Assembly (NCBI RefSeq): GCF_945859705.1
Contig: NC_079134.1
Span: 67,824,625 to 67,888,624 of the forward strand
Source of the DNA: Episyrphus balteatus
Taxonomy: Eukaryota; Arthropoda; Insecta; Diptera; Syrphidae
Length of the DNA: 64,000 nt
Direction: 5' to 3'
Positions 45,483-55,444 of the stretch are shown in pieces (positions within the stretch are counted from its first letter, which is position 1; each line of letters starts with the position of its first letter). Below the pieces are notes generated by a model that worked only from the letters and a program-made list of their open reading frames with translations, did no database searches and was not told the DNA's origin. A program made the position numbers and the translations under genes.

Positions 45483-45886
45483 CAGCCCTATGATGGTAGC
45501 CGATCGGAAGAAAATTGTATCCGATTTGTACGAATTTTTCAATTTTCATATGATTTTAACCCTTCCGACAGTAAATTCGGACAAATCTACGAAAAAAAAT
45601 CTTACGTGCGTTGAAAATTTCAAATACATGCGATGCTATGCAGTGAACTGTCAAAGTATTTGCGACGGGTTGTGCTTTGCGCTTTTTTTCTTTCCGATTC
45701 TTCCCGACAGAAAATCAAACGTGAAATATTATCCGAAAAATATAAAAACCAAAAAAATTGGAAAATAAGTGTGTTGTTTGACGTCAATTTTTCTTCTCAA
45801 ATTCGGGTACCGTGAATACAAAAATCTTCCGATCGGAACTTTTCTCCGATCGGATATTTTTCCGATCGGCTACCATCATAGGGCTG
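45483..45886. mobile_element. MITE with CAGCCCTATGATGG termini, TSD AAT
   Basis: Ends CAGCCCTATGATGGTAGCCG are inverted and perfect over at least 20 bp. AAT lies on both sides (45480-45482 and 45887-45889), and removal restores the LINE frame (DFANN followed by LNNFF). CGATCGGA motifs repeat inside. The CAGCC start and 3-bp site resemble the element at 885-2774. Confidence 0.8.
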
Positions 45887-45889
45887 AAT

Positions 45890-47349
45890 TTGAATAATTT
45901 TTTTGCCGCGTCTGTCAGTCTGTCCGTCAATAACAGTCTGCGAACAAATGAAACATCTTCCTCAAACACTGCTGATGGATCCTTTTCTTTTGGCTGTGTT
46001 TCACCTGAAGAGTGTTTAAATTCTCTATCTTCAATTAGTTCTAATGCTATTGCTTTGGACAATATTTCACCCAAATTTATCCGACTATTGCAACAGCACT
46101 TCTTCCCAGCTTTACCAACATTTATAACGATTGTTTGACCAAGTCAGTTTTTCCAATTTGCCTGGAAGGCAGCAAAAGTTATTCCTTTACGTAAGAAGGG
46201 CAGTTCTAATGATTTGTCTAACTTTCGGCCTATTAGCATTCTTCCGTTTCTTTCGAAAGGTTTGGAGAAAATAATGTTCAAACAAGTTTCAGAGTACGTT
46301 GAACTTTACAATCTTTTGTCGCCGTTTCAATCTGGATTTCGGAAAATGCACAGTTGCGTCTCTGCTGTTTTAAAAGTTCGGGATGATTTGCGGGTTGCAA
46401 TGAATGCAGACAAAGCATCTGTTTTATGTTTGCTGGATTTTTCAAATGCTTTTGGGTCTGTTAATCATTCAATCCTTATTCATAAGCTAAAAGTTAAATT
46501 TAATTTCTGATGCGCCTTAAAACTGATAAACAGTTATTTGTCGAACCGAAAACAAGCTGTATGTGTTGGATCTTTAGTATCTGATTTTGTAGACCTTACA
46601 GCAGGTGTTCCTCAAGGCTCATTATTGGGCCCAATTCTTTTTAGCATGTTTATTAATGATGTTGTAGAAGTTATTAATAACTGTAAGTATCATCTTTATG
46701 CCGATGACTTGCAAATTTATTTACCGTTCTCGATCGGTCTAGTTGAAGACGCAGTCTGTAATATTAAATGATTTCAAAAACATTCATGAGTGGACCATTA
46801 ACAATGATTTAGTCTTGAACCCGAGCAAATCACAAATATCTATAAACACAATTTAGATGACTCGAGTTATCCTAGATTAGTTTTAAATGGCCACTCAATT
46901 GCATACAGTTCTTCCGTTAAGAATTTGGGCTTTATTTTTAACAAAGTCCTTACCTGGTCTGATCATGTAAAAAAGTAATTTGTGGCATTTACGGAGGTCT
47001 CAGACGCTTGTGGCAATTTTCAATATATATACCACAGGCAACACGACTAATGCTGGTGGTAAAAACTCTTTTAGCTCCGATTATAACTTATGGTTCCCCT
47101 TTATATAGTGGAATGGATTCAGTAAGTAAACAGAAATTAAATGTAGCATTTAATTCTTGCATTCGTTTCGTGCATTCTTTAAGAAGATTCGATCATGTGT
47201 CACATCTATCACACTGTATTTTTGGTTTATCTAAGATGTCACATTTTGTAGTTGAGATTTGCAAATACATTTTTAAATTAATAATTAACAACATATACAA
47301 AACCCAGACACAGCTTTGCGTTTTCACGCTTTATTCGTATATTAAATAA
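45890..47349 (+). pseudogene. LINE reverse transcriptase
   Basis: Frames read AIALDNISPKFIRLL, NFRPISILPFLSKGLEKIMF (46217), FQSGFRKMHSCVSAVL, VLCLLDFSNAFGSVNHSIL (first Asp), LTAGVPQGSLLGPILFSMFI and YHLYADDLQIY (about 46690, catalytic YADD). After more shifts comes a C-terminal region with LLAPIITYGSPLYSGM. Stops near 46138 and 46508 and later frameshifts make it non-functional. Confidence 0.8.
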
Positions 47350-47359
47350 TTATTAAAAG

Positions 47360-47940
47360 ATATTTGTTTTCTTTTCTTATTTGAAGTTTATTATTTTTTC
47401 TTTTAAGATTTTCAAAAATGTTTGTAAATATGTAAATATGAATAGAATTTTGTTTATATAGTTTTTTTTTTTAGCATAAGAACTGAATTTGTATTAGGTA
47501 TATACGTACTTTTAAGTCATAAATGAGATTTAATCTCACGGCTTTTGAAATAAATAAAAATGAAATGAACTAAAATTATTCTCAGATACATCTTTCCATT
47601 CATGCGCCCTTATAGTCCAAGCGGCGACCGTCAAGTTACTTAAATTTGGTGTCAAATGAAAGATAAGTTGATACTGAAAATAAAAAAAATAGGGTTCCCA
47701 CTTCTAAAATGGGAACCCCATTTTAAAAGAAAAATTATCACATAACTAATACATTCATATCTTTGTTGCTTGGCCAGATAAAAAAATTTTTGAAATGCCA
47801 AACGAAAGTAAAATAGCAAGAAAAAATAATAAAATAACATAAAGAACGTAACCTTACAAATGTGGCAACCCCATTCAAATGAAAACAACACTGACAAAAA
47901 TCTTCTTTGAACAAAACAGTATAACTTTTTATGCACTAGA
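47360..47940. other. LINE 3' end and unassigned repeat
   Basis: To about 47570 this is the LINE 3' UTR and A-rich tail. From 47580 to 47940 it is AT-rich, with a small hairpin GGGTTCCCACTTCTAAAATG facing TGGGAACCCCATTTTA (47691-47725). No gene is recognised. Confidence 0.4.
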
Positions 47941-49272
47941 AAGCTAAACTATACATCATAACCAGACAAGTACTCGGCAACCCTATTCAAATGCTAAAAA
48001 CAACTAAAATCAATTGTTTTTTAGCCAAAGTGTGTAATATTAAAGGCTATAATATACATCATGTTTTAGCTAAGACTCTCCTCTATCTAAAAATGTCGGG
48101 TTCTACCTCGCAAATGCAGACAAGACCTCGGCAACCTTACTTAAATTATAATAAAACACTTAAATCACTTATTTTTTAGCCAAAGTGTTTAATATTTGAA
48201 AGTGTTAAAGGCTATAACATACATAATATCTTAGCTAAGACTTTCTTCCATCTTAAAAATGTCGAGTGCCACCTCGCAATTGCTGACAAGTACTCGGCAA
48301 CCCTACTCAAATGCTAAAAAACACTAAAATCACTTAAGAAGCGGTTTGTGTATAGCTTTCATACTTGCAGAGCAGCTGCTTGTGTAATCAATTTATATTG
48401 AAGGTTTTGAATTAACAACAAAAACTTTGTTACCACCAAGTTCATAGGCAGGAGTTATAGCTATTTCACGGGGACCAACCCGATCATCAGACTCCTTTCA
48501 TTGGTGCTAAGTCGCTTACGGCTTAAACTCACGACCAAGCGGTTGGAAGGCCGACGCACAATGTATCGCACCATCGCTGCCACTTGTGAATTCATAACCC
48601 CAAACAGGTTTTCCAATTATCAAGTTTACTTGAACCGACTAGCATTTTTATTAACTCACACAAATCTGTTATTGTTCATTCGATTTCCTTGTCTTTTTCT
48701 CCAACTCTATTCGTATGACAACAATCCGTTGTTCGTATACAAGGAGGGAGATGAGCGGAAAGAGGTTGACACTGGTCAAATTTTAAATCATTATTAAAAG
48801 AGGTTTGTTTATAGCTTTCATAATTTTTTAGCTAAGACATTCTTCTCTCTTAAAAATGTTGGGTGCCACCTCGCAAATGCAGACAAGTACTCGGCAACCC
48901 TACTCAAATGCAAAAAAAAAAAACACTAAAATCACTTCTTTTTTAACATTTGAGTAGGGTTGCCGAGTACTTGTCTGCATTTGCGAGGTGGCACCCGACA
49001 TTTTTTAGATAGAGGGGAGTCTTAGCTAAAATATGATGTATATTAAGCCTTTAACTCTATCAAATATTACACTTTGGCTAAAAAACAAGTAATTTTTAAT
49101 GTTTTTTAGCATTTGAGTATGGTTGCCGAGTACTTGTCTGCATTTGCGGGGTGGCACCCGACAATTTTGAGACAGAAAAGAGTATTAGCTAAAACATGAT
49201 GTATATTATAGCCTTTAGCTCTATCAAATATTATACACTTTGGGTCAAAAACAAGTGATTTTAGTGTTTTTT
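47941..49272. repeat. inverted array of ~165-bp repeats
   Basis: Monomers contain ACTTGTCTGCATTTGCGAGG, TTAGCTAAAATATGATGTAT and TTTTTTAGC-ATTTGAGTAGG. Two and a half copies are in reverse orientation (about 47941-48125, 48126-48345 and 48795-48930). Two are in forward orientation (48945-49094 and 49095-49272), facing each other about a centre near 48937. A SINE-like repeat is inserted at about 48430-48720. No ORF. Confidence 0.7.
48430..48720 (-). repeat. SINE-like repeat with tRNA-related core
   Basis: It matches 37800-38100 almost base for base over most of its length, from ACCACCAAG through GATCATCAGACTCCTTT to the tRNA-like core (48520-48592) and the CCAATTATCAAGTTTACTTG block. Relative to the other copy the B-box region is shortened by about 35 bp, so this copy is unlikely to be transcribed by Pol III. 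Confidence 0.6.
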
Positions 49273-49277
49273 AGTAT

Positions 49278-49890
49278 TTAATTACCGATATCCAAAATGA
49301 TTCCATGCTCCTTCATGAAGTCGATTCCAATGAGGCACTCGTCACATATATCTGTCACCAAAAACTCATGCGAAAACTCTAGTTCTGCCATACGGATCGT
49401 AAGACGAACTTCACCGTACACCCTTGCTGCTTCTCCTGTTGCGGTCTTCAGACGGTAGCTGTTGATGTTATGTAGCCATGTCATTTACACCAATTCAATA
49501 ATTGTAGCCACGTGTTGTTTGTTGTTTATGGTTGCCTCCACTGTCAGACTTTTGTTGTCTCGTTTAGTCTGTGAGACTTGAATTGTGGTTCTGGGGCCAT
49601 CGATACCACAAACCAGCTTCTGCCCCTCGAAGTCGGTTCTTATTCGTTTCCCGAATGGGAAATTAGTGTTGGTTGTATCGCTTACCGGTTGTTGGGCAAT
49701 ATTCCTGTTTCCACAGTGTTGGCAAGGAGTTCTTCTTGGTGGCAATCTGCACTGCCGCTGGAGATGTCCAGTCTTGTTACAGTTCCAGCATCGAGCAGCT
49801 CCGTCTCGCTGGTTTCTTTGGAATGCGAGTTTTTGTCAAGAGCATTCCTCCACTGTAACTTTTTTTACCCGATGAACGCCTTGAGAAGCC
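49278..49890 (-). pseudogene. Gypsy-type zinc knuckle and protease remnant
   Basis: The minus strand reads CWNCNKTGHLQRQC (near 49790), a CCHC knuckle, and then CQHCGN. It continues EGQKLVCGIDGPRTTIQVS, a stop at 49486, then YRLKTATGEAARVYGEVRLT and LIGIDFMKEHGIILD, the second half of a retropepsin. The segment with the catalytic D-T-G appears deleted between TIIELV and MTWLHN. It is truncated at 49275 by the repeat array. Confidence 0.7.
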
Positions 49891-50054
49891 TGTTCTGCTG
49901 CTTCCATAGTATGGGCGAACGCTAATGCTTCTGGTAGGGAACGTTTTCCAGCTATTGGAATAGCTCGCTGAAGATTTATATCAGATACAGCACGAACAAA
50001 GGCTTCTGTCGCAAACTGATTGATATTGTCGTCTCTTGCTTTCGGATATGCCAG

Positions 50055-50936
50055 TTAAGCTAACCTTTCAATATCTGCTTGGAGTTGTTGCAGAGATTCT
50101 CCTCTTTTCTGGACTCTTGTATTCAGTTGGACGCGGAAGACTTCTTGCATATGACCATCTCCAAAGCGTTTTTCAATTACCTGAACAAGAACGTTAAAGT
50201 TACCATTCTTTTCTGCTGGTAAAGTTTGTAATAACTCAGCAGCAGGACCTCTAAGAGCAAGAGTCAGCGCTATACATTTGTCTTCGTCATCCCAGCCATT
50301 TGTAGTGGCAGCTGCGTTAAACTGTTTCTTGTAGATCGACCAAGAACTTTGTCCATCAAAGGTTGGTGGGTGCATTTCCTTCTTCTTTGAATATTCACCA
50401 GAACTTTCTCGAGCCTTAACTTTTCTAACCTTGTCCAACTCTTTAGCCATGTCTTGTAATTTCTCTTCGAACTTAGTGTCCATTGCCAACAGCTTTTATT
50501 TGTTTTCTTCGACACGCTCTTCAAGAGCAGTGAACTTCTTCTCGAAATCACCAAGCCTTCCCTCTAAAAGATTTTTCTGTTCTTCTAGAAGGTTCTTTTG
50601 CTCATCGCGATGTTCTTCTAGATGTTTCTCCATTTTTTCGAGAAGATTCTGTTGTTCACTCTTTTGATCATTACGTTGTGCCTCTAATTGTTCTTTCTGT
50701 TCATCAAATTTTGCAAGGAGAACAGCCATCATGGACGACATATCGGAACTAGTACTTACTTGTTCTTCTGGCATTTCAATTTCGAATTGAAATATATCCA
50801 AATTTTCGTTTATCTGGGTTAAGTAATCCTGCAGACGAATAATGAGGTCATTTTTCGATCCAGCAGTAGGAAGACCTCGCTTAGTTAGTTCCGCCTTAAG
50901 CTCAGTCAAACTTAACTGATTTAATGTTAAACCCAT
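50055..50936 (-). pseudogene. Gypsy-type gag with SAP domain and coiled coil
   Basis: The frame starts at 50936 with MGLTLNQLSLTELKAELTKR and continues GLPTAGSKNDLIIRLQDYL, a SAP motif (residues about 6-40) that in host proteins binds A/T-rich DNA. An acidic linker and a Glu/Lys-rich coiled coil with EEQKNLLE-type repeats follow to a stop at 50496. A second frame (50489-50055) has HPPTFDGQSSWSIYKKQF and ALRGPAAELLQTL, the capsid region of Ty3/Gypsy gag. A stop at 50055 precedes AYPKARDDNINQFATEAFVR. It is a decayed element, not a host gene. Confidence 0.75.
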
Positions 50937-51059
50937 TTTAACTTTTTTTTTTTAAACGCGAGCACTTTTACTTATAAATGTTTTACACTTTGTTTATTGT
51001 TAAAACACGCGCACTTTTTATTGAAATTATTTTATTCTCACAAATAAATAAGTTTTATT

Positions 51060-51326
51060 TCACTTTTCTGACACCAATGTAATGTTTTATTTCGGGTTCA
51101 CAATAAAACTTATTTCGTTTATTTAATTTCCACGTATCTTTCCGTTCAAATTAAAACACACTTTACCATAACTCAATTTACTTTTATTATTCGCTCAAAC
51201 AAACGCACTTTTAAATCACTTTATTTACTACTAACAATTTCCAACACTTTATTTCACTTTGTACTGTACTCTTTCACTTTCAAAATCAAACTGTCTCCGG
51301 TCGTTGAACTGTGTTTTGCGCTTAGA
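51060..51326 (-). repeat. LTR fragment and primer-binding site of the SAP-gag element
   Basis: At 51076-51060 the minus strand gives ATTACA then TTGGTGTCAGAAAAGTG, a likely LTR end followed by a primer-binding site (TGGTGTCAGAA). The LTR would start at about 51078 on the + strand (TGTAATGTTTTATTTC) and is cut near 51326, where the jockey LINE poly(A) begins. Confidence 0.5.
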
Positions 51327-51585
51327 TTTTTTTTTTTTCAGATTAAGGTTTGTTTTTATTTTGCTTAAGTTTTATATATACAATGGACTTAAAACTAGGC
51401 TTATAATTAACTATTACTAGATTGTTGGCTCTGAAGGGGCCTAACTTATTTCTACTGGCTAAAAGGATGGTTTTATAAAATATAAATACATATTTTTGTC
51501 GACTTAATCTAATACATGAAAATTAAAATTGAAAAAATAATGTCTTGTTAAATAAAATAAGAAAATTAATTATAACTCAAGGTTT

Positions 51586-54510
51586 TTATCCCCTGTCGTG
51601 TCCGCTGTCCGCTCTTTCGTAGAATGGTCTTCCTTCGTTGAATAGTACATCCTGGAATCTGGCATCAATTATCGCTCTTGGGTGTAGGTACCTTTGGCTG
51701 GTGAGAATTTCGTCCTGTAGCAGTTGTTGTACTTCCGGGTTTGGATGTCCTTCGAGGTTCCTCAAAATTCGGCTGGATAGTTCCATCATATGCTGGTCGA
51801 TTGGGATGATGTCAGCTGCCTCGTACAGCTTCTTATTTGGCCAGTACTTCCTCGTTAGGGGGTTCCGATATAGTCCAGTGCAAACTCTGAGTATTTTCCT
51901 CTCGAAGAGTTTGATCTTCTTCATGGCTGATGGTGAAATTGTGAACCAGACCGGGCAGGCATAGGTGATGACGGGCCTGATGAGCTGCTTGTAGAGGAGT
52001 AGTTTTGTCTTCTTGGAGAGTCCATACTGCTTCCTTAGTAGAGGATGTACCAGGTGAAACGAAAAACTGGCGCGCTTCAAGATGGCTGCAGCGTGTTTGT
52101 TAAACTTCATCCGGTTGGTGAAGTTTACTCCCAGGTATTTGGCTTTGTCCTTTGTAGTCACTACCGTGTTGTCCGGAAATCCTATGGTAATGTTCCGACT
52201 CCTTTCAGCGATCCTTCTACGGGCCCTCGTCCTTGTCTGTGGTGGTCTGAAGCAAATTAGTTCCGTCTTGCTGGCGTTGATCTTCAATCCCCATTTGAGG
52301 TAGTAGTTCCAGAGATTGTAGATGTGCTCCTGCACTCTACGGGCTGCTATCTCCGGTGATAATGATGTTGAGTAAGTGATGGAGTCATCTGCATACAGTT
52401 TGGTCCTCGTGCCTGGCGGGTTTTCGGGTTGATCTGCTGTAAAAATATTGAAGAGAAAAGGGCCTAATCTTGACCCTTGCGGAACTCCGGCCTTAATGGG
52501 TCGTAGTCCTGACTTGTCGCTGGAAACCTGTACAAAGAAGAGACGATTAGTAAGAAAATTGTTGATAATTTTTACCAGATATCCTGGAAAGCCAAATTCC
52601 ATTAGCTTAAAGATGAGTCCTTTGATCCAGACGCTGTCAAATGCCTTCTCGATGTCTATAAGGCATGCTACGGTGGTTTCCTTTTTGTTCAATCCCACGG
52701 TGATGTTGCTGTGAAGTCCAAGAAGAGGATGAATTGTCGAGTGCTTGCCCATGAATCCATACTGGAAGTTTGGTATTATATTTCTTTCTAAGCAGAAACT
52801 TTTTACCTTTCTCAGTAGTAGACTCTCAAGTACTTTACTAACACAGCAAAGTAGTGAGATGGGCCTGTATCCTTCCACGGTGTTCCTGTCGGTCTTCTTT
52901 GGTACTGGAACAATCCTTGCTGTTTTCCATGCTGCCGGAAAATAGCCGTTGTTTAGGCAGTTGTTGAAGATGACTGTCAACAGGAAGAGGGCGATGTTCG
53001 GCAACTTTTTCAAGACAAAGTTGGAAATGCCGTCTGGTCCTGTTGACTTCTTTGAATTTCCTGTGATGATGGTCTCACGGATGTCTTCGGTGTTGGTGAA
53101 AACGTCGTTGTTGATGGGGTTGTGGGCAGGATTTTCTTCGCTGAATGTAGTTAGTGATGTCTGGTGTCCTTCAATCACTCTTGCTTCTACTTCCATCATG
53201 AATTCCGGGAGATGAACTGGTGGATTGTCCGTGAAGTTTCCCTCGAAGTGGTTTGCAAACGCTTCGGCTTTTTCTGCTGGGGTGTGTGCTGTTGTCTGTC
53301 CATGGCTGATAGAATCTGGGAGTTGTCGTCTTCTTCCTACGATGGCGTTGATCTTCTTGAAGCAGTCTGGTCCAGGTTTGATATCTTGGAGTCTTCTTTG
53401 TAGCTGGGAGTCCTGGAAATGCTTAACCGCCCGGTCAAACATAACTTGGGTGCATTTGAGTTCCGAATAGGTCCTTCTATATTCATCATTCTCCGTGTTG
53501 TAGGTCCGATGCAGTATCCGTTGTAGCTTTTTCCTTAGCCTCTGCCTGTGGTTGTTGATGGCGATGATATTCTCTGGGAGGTTCGAGAATCTATCCTTTG
53601 ATGTCTTCTGGGTCTTCTGGTTGTCCAAGGCGATGTTGACAGCATTCTCCAATCCGTGAATCGCTCCGTCAATTTCGGTGTTTGTTAAGTTGGCGATGTT
53701 GGTCACTTCAGGAAGTCTTGCCTCGGTGTCATCGCGGAATTGTCTCCAGTTGACTCGATCATACCTGATGTGAAACTCCTGATCAGGTTGAGTGGTCAAT
53801 ATCCTCTGTCTGAGTCGAATATCAAGCTCCACAGCAAGATGATCCGAATCCGATGGATGTGTCACACAGCGGTAGTTCTCGAACTGTGAAAGAATGTTTA
53901 TGATGCTCGTTGATGCCAAGAAAAAGTCCAGCGTTGATGGTGTCCTCGGGAAGGTGGGTGTTGGTTGTGATACGATGGCCAGTGAGTGTCGGTGTGGATT
54001 GTTGTCCAGCCAGTCCACAATGGTTTCTCCTTGCTGTGAGCTGATGCTGTCCTGCCATCTGGGGTGCCTGGCGTTGAAATCTCCTCCAATGATGCAATGG
54101 GTGTGCTGGTCTGCGATGTCCATTAGTCTTCTAAGATCCTCCTCGATGTTTCCTTTAGAAGATGCGCATTTCATGTAAATTGACATCAGAATCAGGGTTT
54201 CTGATTCCGATGTCTTGATGATGACGCAGGTAGCTTCTGTGGCGTTGAGTCCGGTGATTTTCATCTGTTCCCCTTGGAACAGCTTCCTCAGTAGTATGGC
54301 GGTTCCTCTTCCTCCGTTGCTGGTTTTGTCTTCTCTGAAGACTTGGTATCCCTCTGGGTGATATTTGTTCCTCGTCTGTAAATTTGTTTCCTGTAAGAAA
54401 AGAATATCGGGTTTCTTTGACTTTAAAAACAAGTTTAAAGAAACCCGTCTGGTTATGGAATAAATAGAGTTTACGTTGTAAGTTAAAATTTTTAAGGTTT
54501 TTATATACAT
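51586..54510 (-). CDS. jockey-type endonuclease-reverse transcriptase (ORF2)
   Basis: A 974-aa uninterrupted frame. The N-terminal apurinic-type endonuclease has YNVNS (about residue 11), LFLQETNL (Glu 41), IIGGDFNARHPRW (about 140-152) and DSDHLAVEL (His about 222), so its metal-binding and catalytic residues are present. The RT follows with GPDGIS (about 490), YRPISLL (about 548), CLIDIEKAFDSVW (about 617-629), AGVPQGS (about 675) and YADDS (about 704), then a C-terminal connection with YACPVWF. No RNase H is seen, as usual for jockey. The start ATG lies within ATGTATATAA, overlapping the end of ORF1 by 10 bases, which suggests coupled translation. It is the largest intact gene in the window. 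Confidence 0.9.
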   Translation of the reverse strand: MYIKTLKILTYNVNSIYSITRRVSLNLFLKSKKPDILFLQETNLQTRNKYHPEGYQVFREDKTSNGGRGTAILLRKLFQGEQMKITGLNATEATCVIIKTSESETLILMSIYMKCASSKGNIEEDLRRLMDIADQHTHCIIGGDFNARHPRWQDSISSQQGETIVDWLDNNPHRHSLAIVSQPTPTFPRTPSTLDFFLASTSIINILSQFENYRCVTHPSDSDHLAVELDIRLRQRILTTQPDQEFHIRYDRVNWRQFRDDTEARLPEVTNIANLTNTEIDGAIHGLENAVNIALDNQKTQKTSKDRFSNLPENIIAINNHRQRLRKKLQRILHRTYNTENDEYRRTYSELKCTQVMFDRAVKHFQDSQLQRRLQDIKPGPDCFKKINAIVGRRRQLPDSISHGQTTAHTPAEKAEAFANHFEGNFTDNPPVHLPEFMMEVEARVIEGHQTSLTTFSEENPAHNPINNDVFTNTEDIRETIITGNSKKSTGPDGISNFVLKKLPNIALFLLTVIFNNCLNNGYFPAAWKTARIVPVPKKTDRNTVEGYRPISLLCCVSKVLESLLLRKVKSFCLERNIIPNFQYGFMGKHSTIHPLLGLHSNITVGLNKKETTVACLIDIEKAFDSVWIKGLIFKLMEFGFPGYLVKIINNFLTNRLFFVQVSSDKSGLRPIKAGVPQGSRLGPFLFNIFTADQPENPPGTRTKLYADDSITYSTSLSPEIAARRVQEHIYNLWNYYLKWGLKINASKTELICFRPPQTRTRARRRIAERSRNITIGFPDNTVVTTKDKAKYLGVNFTNRMKFNKHAAAILKRASFSFHLVHPLLRKQYGLSKKTKLLLYKQLIRPVITYACPVWFTISPSAMKKIKLFERKILRVCTGLYRNPLTRKYWPNKKLYEAADIIPIDQHMMELSSRILRNLEGHPNPEVQQLLQDEILTSQRYLHPRAIIDARFQDVLFNEGRPFYERADSGHDRG

Positions 54511-55444
54511 AATTGGCAGATAAGACGGCCAATTATTACTGATTTTGCCTTATCGTCAAGGCTTGCATAGTTGCTTGGGACTATTTGCTTGGCCTTTTGC
54601 ACTAAAGTGAAAAGGTCAGCGCCAAATAGTCTTTCAGCATCTGCAAAGACGTCTCCTTTGTCCTGGGTCTTCGTTGCTGGTTTTGGTGCTGGGGCAGGTT
54701 GTTTCTTCGTTGTTGTTGCTGCTGGTGCCTGTTGAGTTGTTTCCTGGGGCTTGGCGGTCTTCGTGCAACATGTCCAAACGCCTGGCAGTTCTTGCACTGG
54801 GTGATGGTGGTAGACCTGAATTTTTCCCAGTGGATTTTCTGGTTCAGGAGCAGTGTCTTTTTGAAGACTGCTGGGATGTCGCAGTCTTTGTCCAATTCTA
54901 CAACAAAGTTGTTGTATTCCTTGTCCTTCCTTCCTTTTTGTGGGCTCACGTTGATCGCGTTAATTCCCTCGTGCTTGAGTTCTTCGATTATGTCCTTTAC
55001 CTCGAATGTGCTATGGACTCCTTTTAGCATCATGAGGATTTTTTTGTCTTCCTTCGGGGTATAGGTGTTGAATTCTGTCTTCCTTTCCTTGAGGTATTCC
55101 AAGATTCTCTTATGATTGTCCTTTGTCTTCGTTAAAATGACAGTTTTTCCATTGTTATAATTCTGGGCTTTATAAGCTATGCCCAGTCCTCTTAGGTGTC
55201 GGTGGAGTTCTGCAACGTTCAACTTGAAGCAGACTATTGGTGGCATGAGTTTTTTCCTCGGTGATCCTTCCAAGGTGGTGGTGGTAGTTGTTGTCTTCCT
55301 ATTGGTTGGTTTTGATGATGCGGCAGAGTCCATTTGGGTTGCTGGGGCTGACGAGGTGGTTGGTACAGCTGCGGCTGATGGAGTTGGCGTTGGTGGTGGT
55401 GTAGATGGGGTCGGTTTCTTGGCCTCCAATTGTTCAGAAGACAT
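54501..55444 (-). pseudogene. jockey-type gag-like ORF1, frameshifted
   Basis: It starts MSSEQLEAKKPTPSTPPP (ATG at 55444) with a Pro/Ser/Thr-rich N-terminus. KLMPPIVCFKLNV and ILMMLKGVHSTFEVKDIIEE (a PRE_C2HC-type domain) and CKNCQAFGHV (about residues 217-226), the start of a zinc knuckle, follow. There the frame changes. One frame ends at 54602; the natural continuation is another frame (KTAKPQETTQQAP ... DVFADAERLFGADLFTLVQ ... RLICQLCI), ending at 54501. Jockey ORF1 proteins carry several knuckles. Here the final Cys of the first and the others are missing, consistent with a small out-of-frame deletion near 54765. Confidence 0.8.

Larger units (their letters stand above)
41700..47570 (+). 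mobile_element. two-ORF LINE, decayed and interrupted
   Basis: On the + strand: an ORF1 with coiled coil, an endonuclease and an RT, followed by an A-rich tail (AAATAAATAAAAATGAAATG near 47548-47567). Interruptions are the Helitron-like element at 42801-43547 and two MITEs (43902-44489 and 45483-45886), each with recognisable target duplications. Several stops and frameshifts show it is dead. The RT is closest in style to CR1/L2-like or jockey-group enzymes; I do not fix the clade. Confidence 0.75.

Noticed and set aside
47941..49272. CRISPR-like array or centromeric satellite
   Set aside because: Repeats are ~165 bp without spacers and are arranged in inverted halves; the context is eukaryotic.
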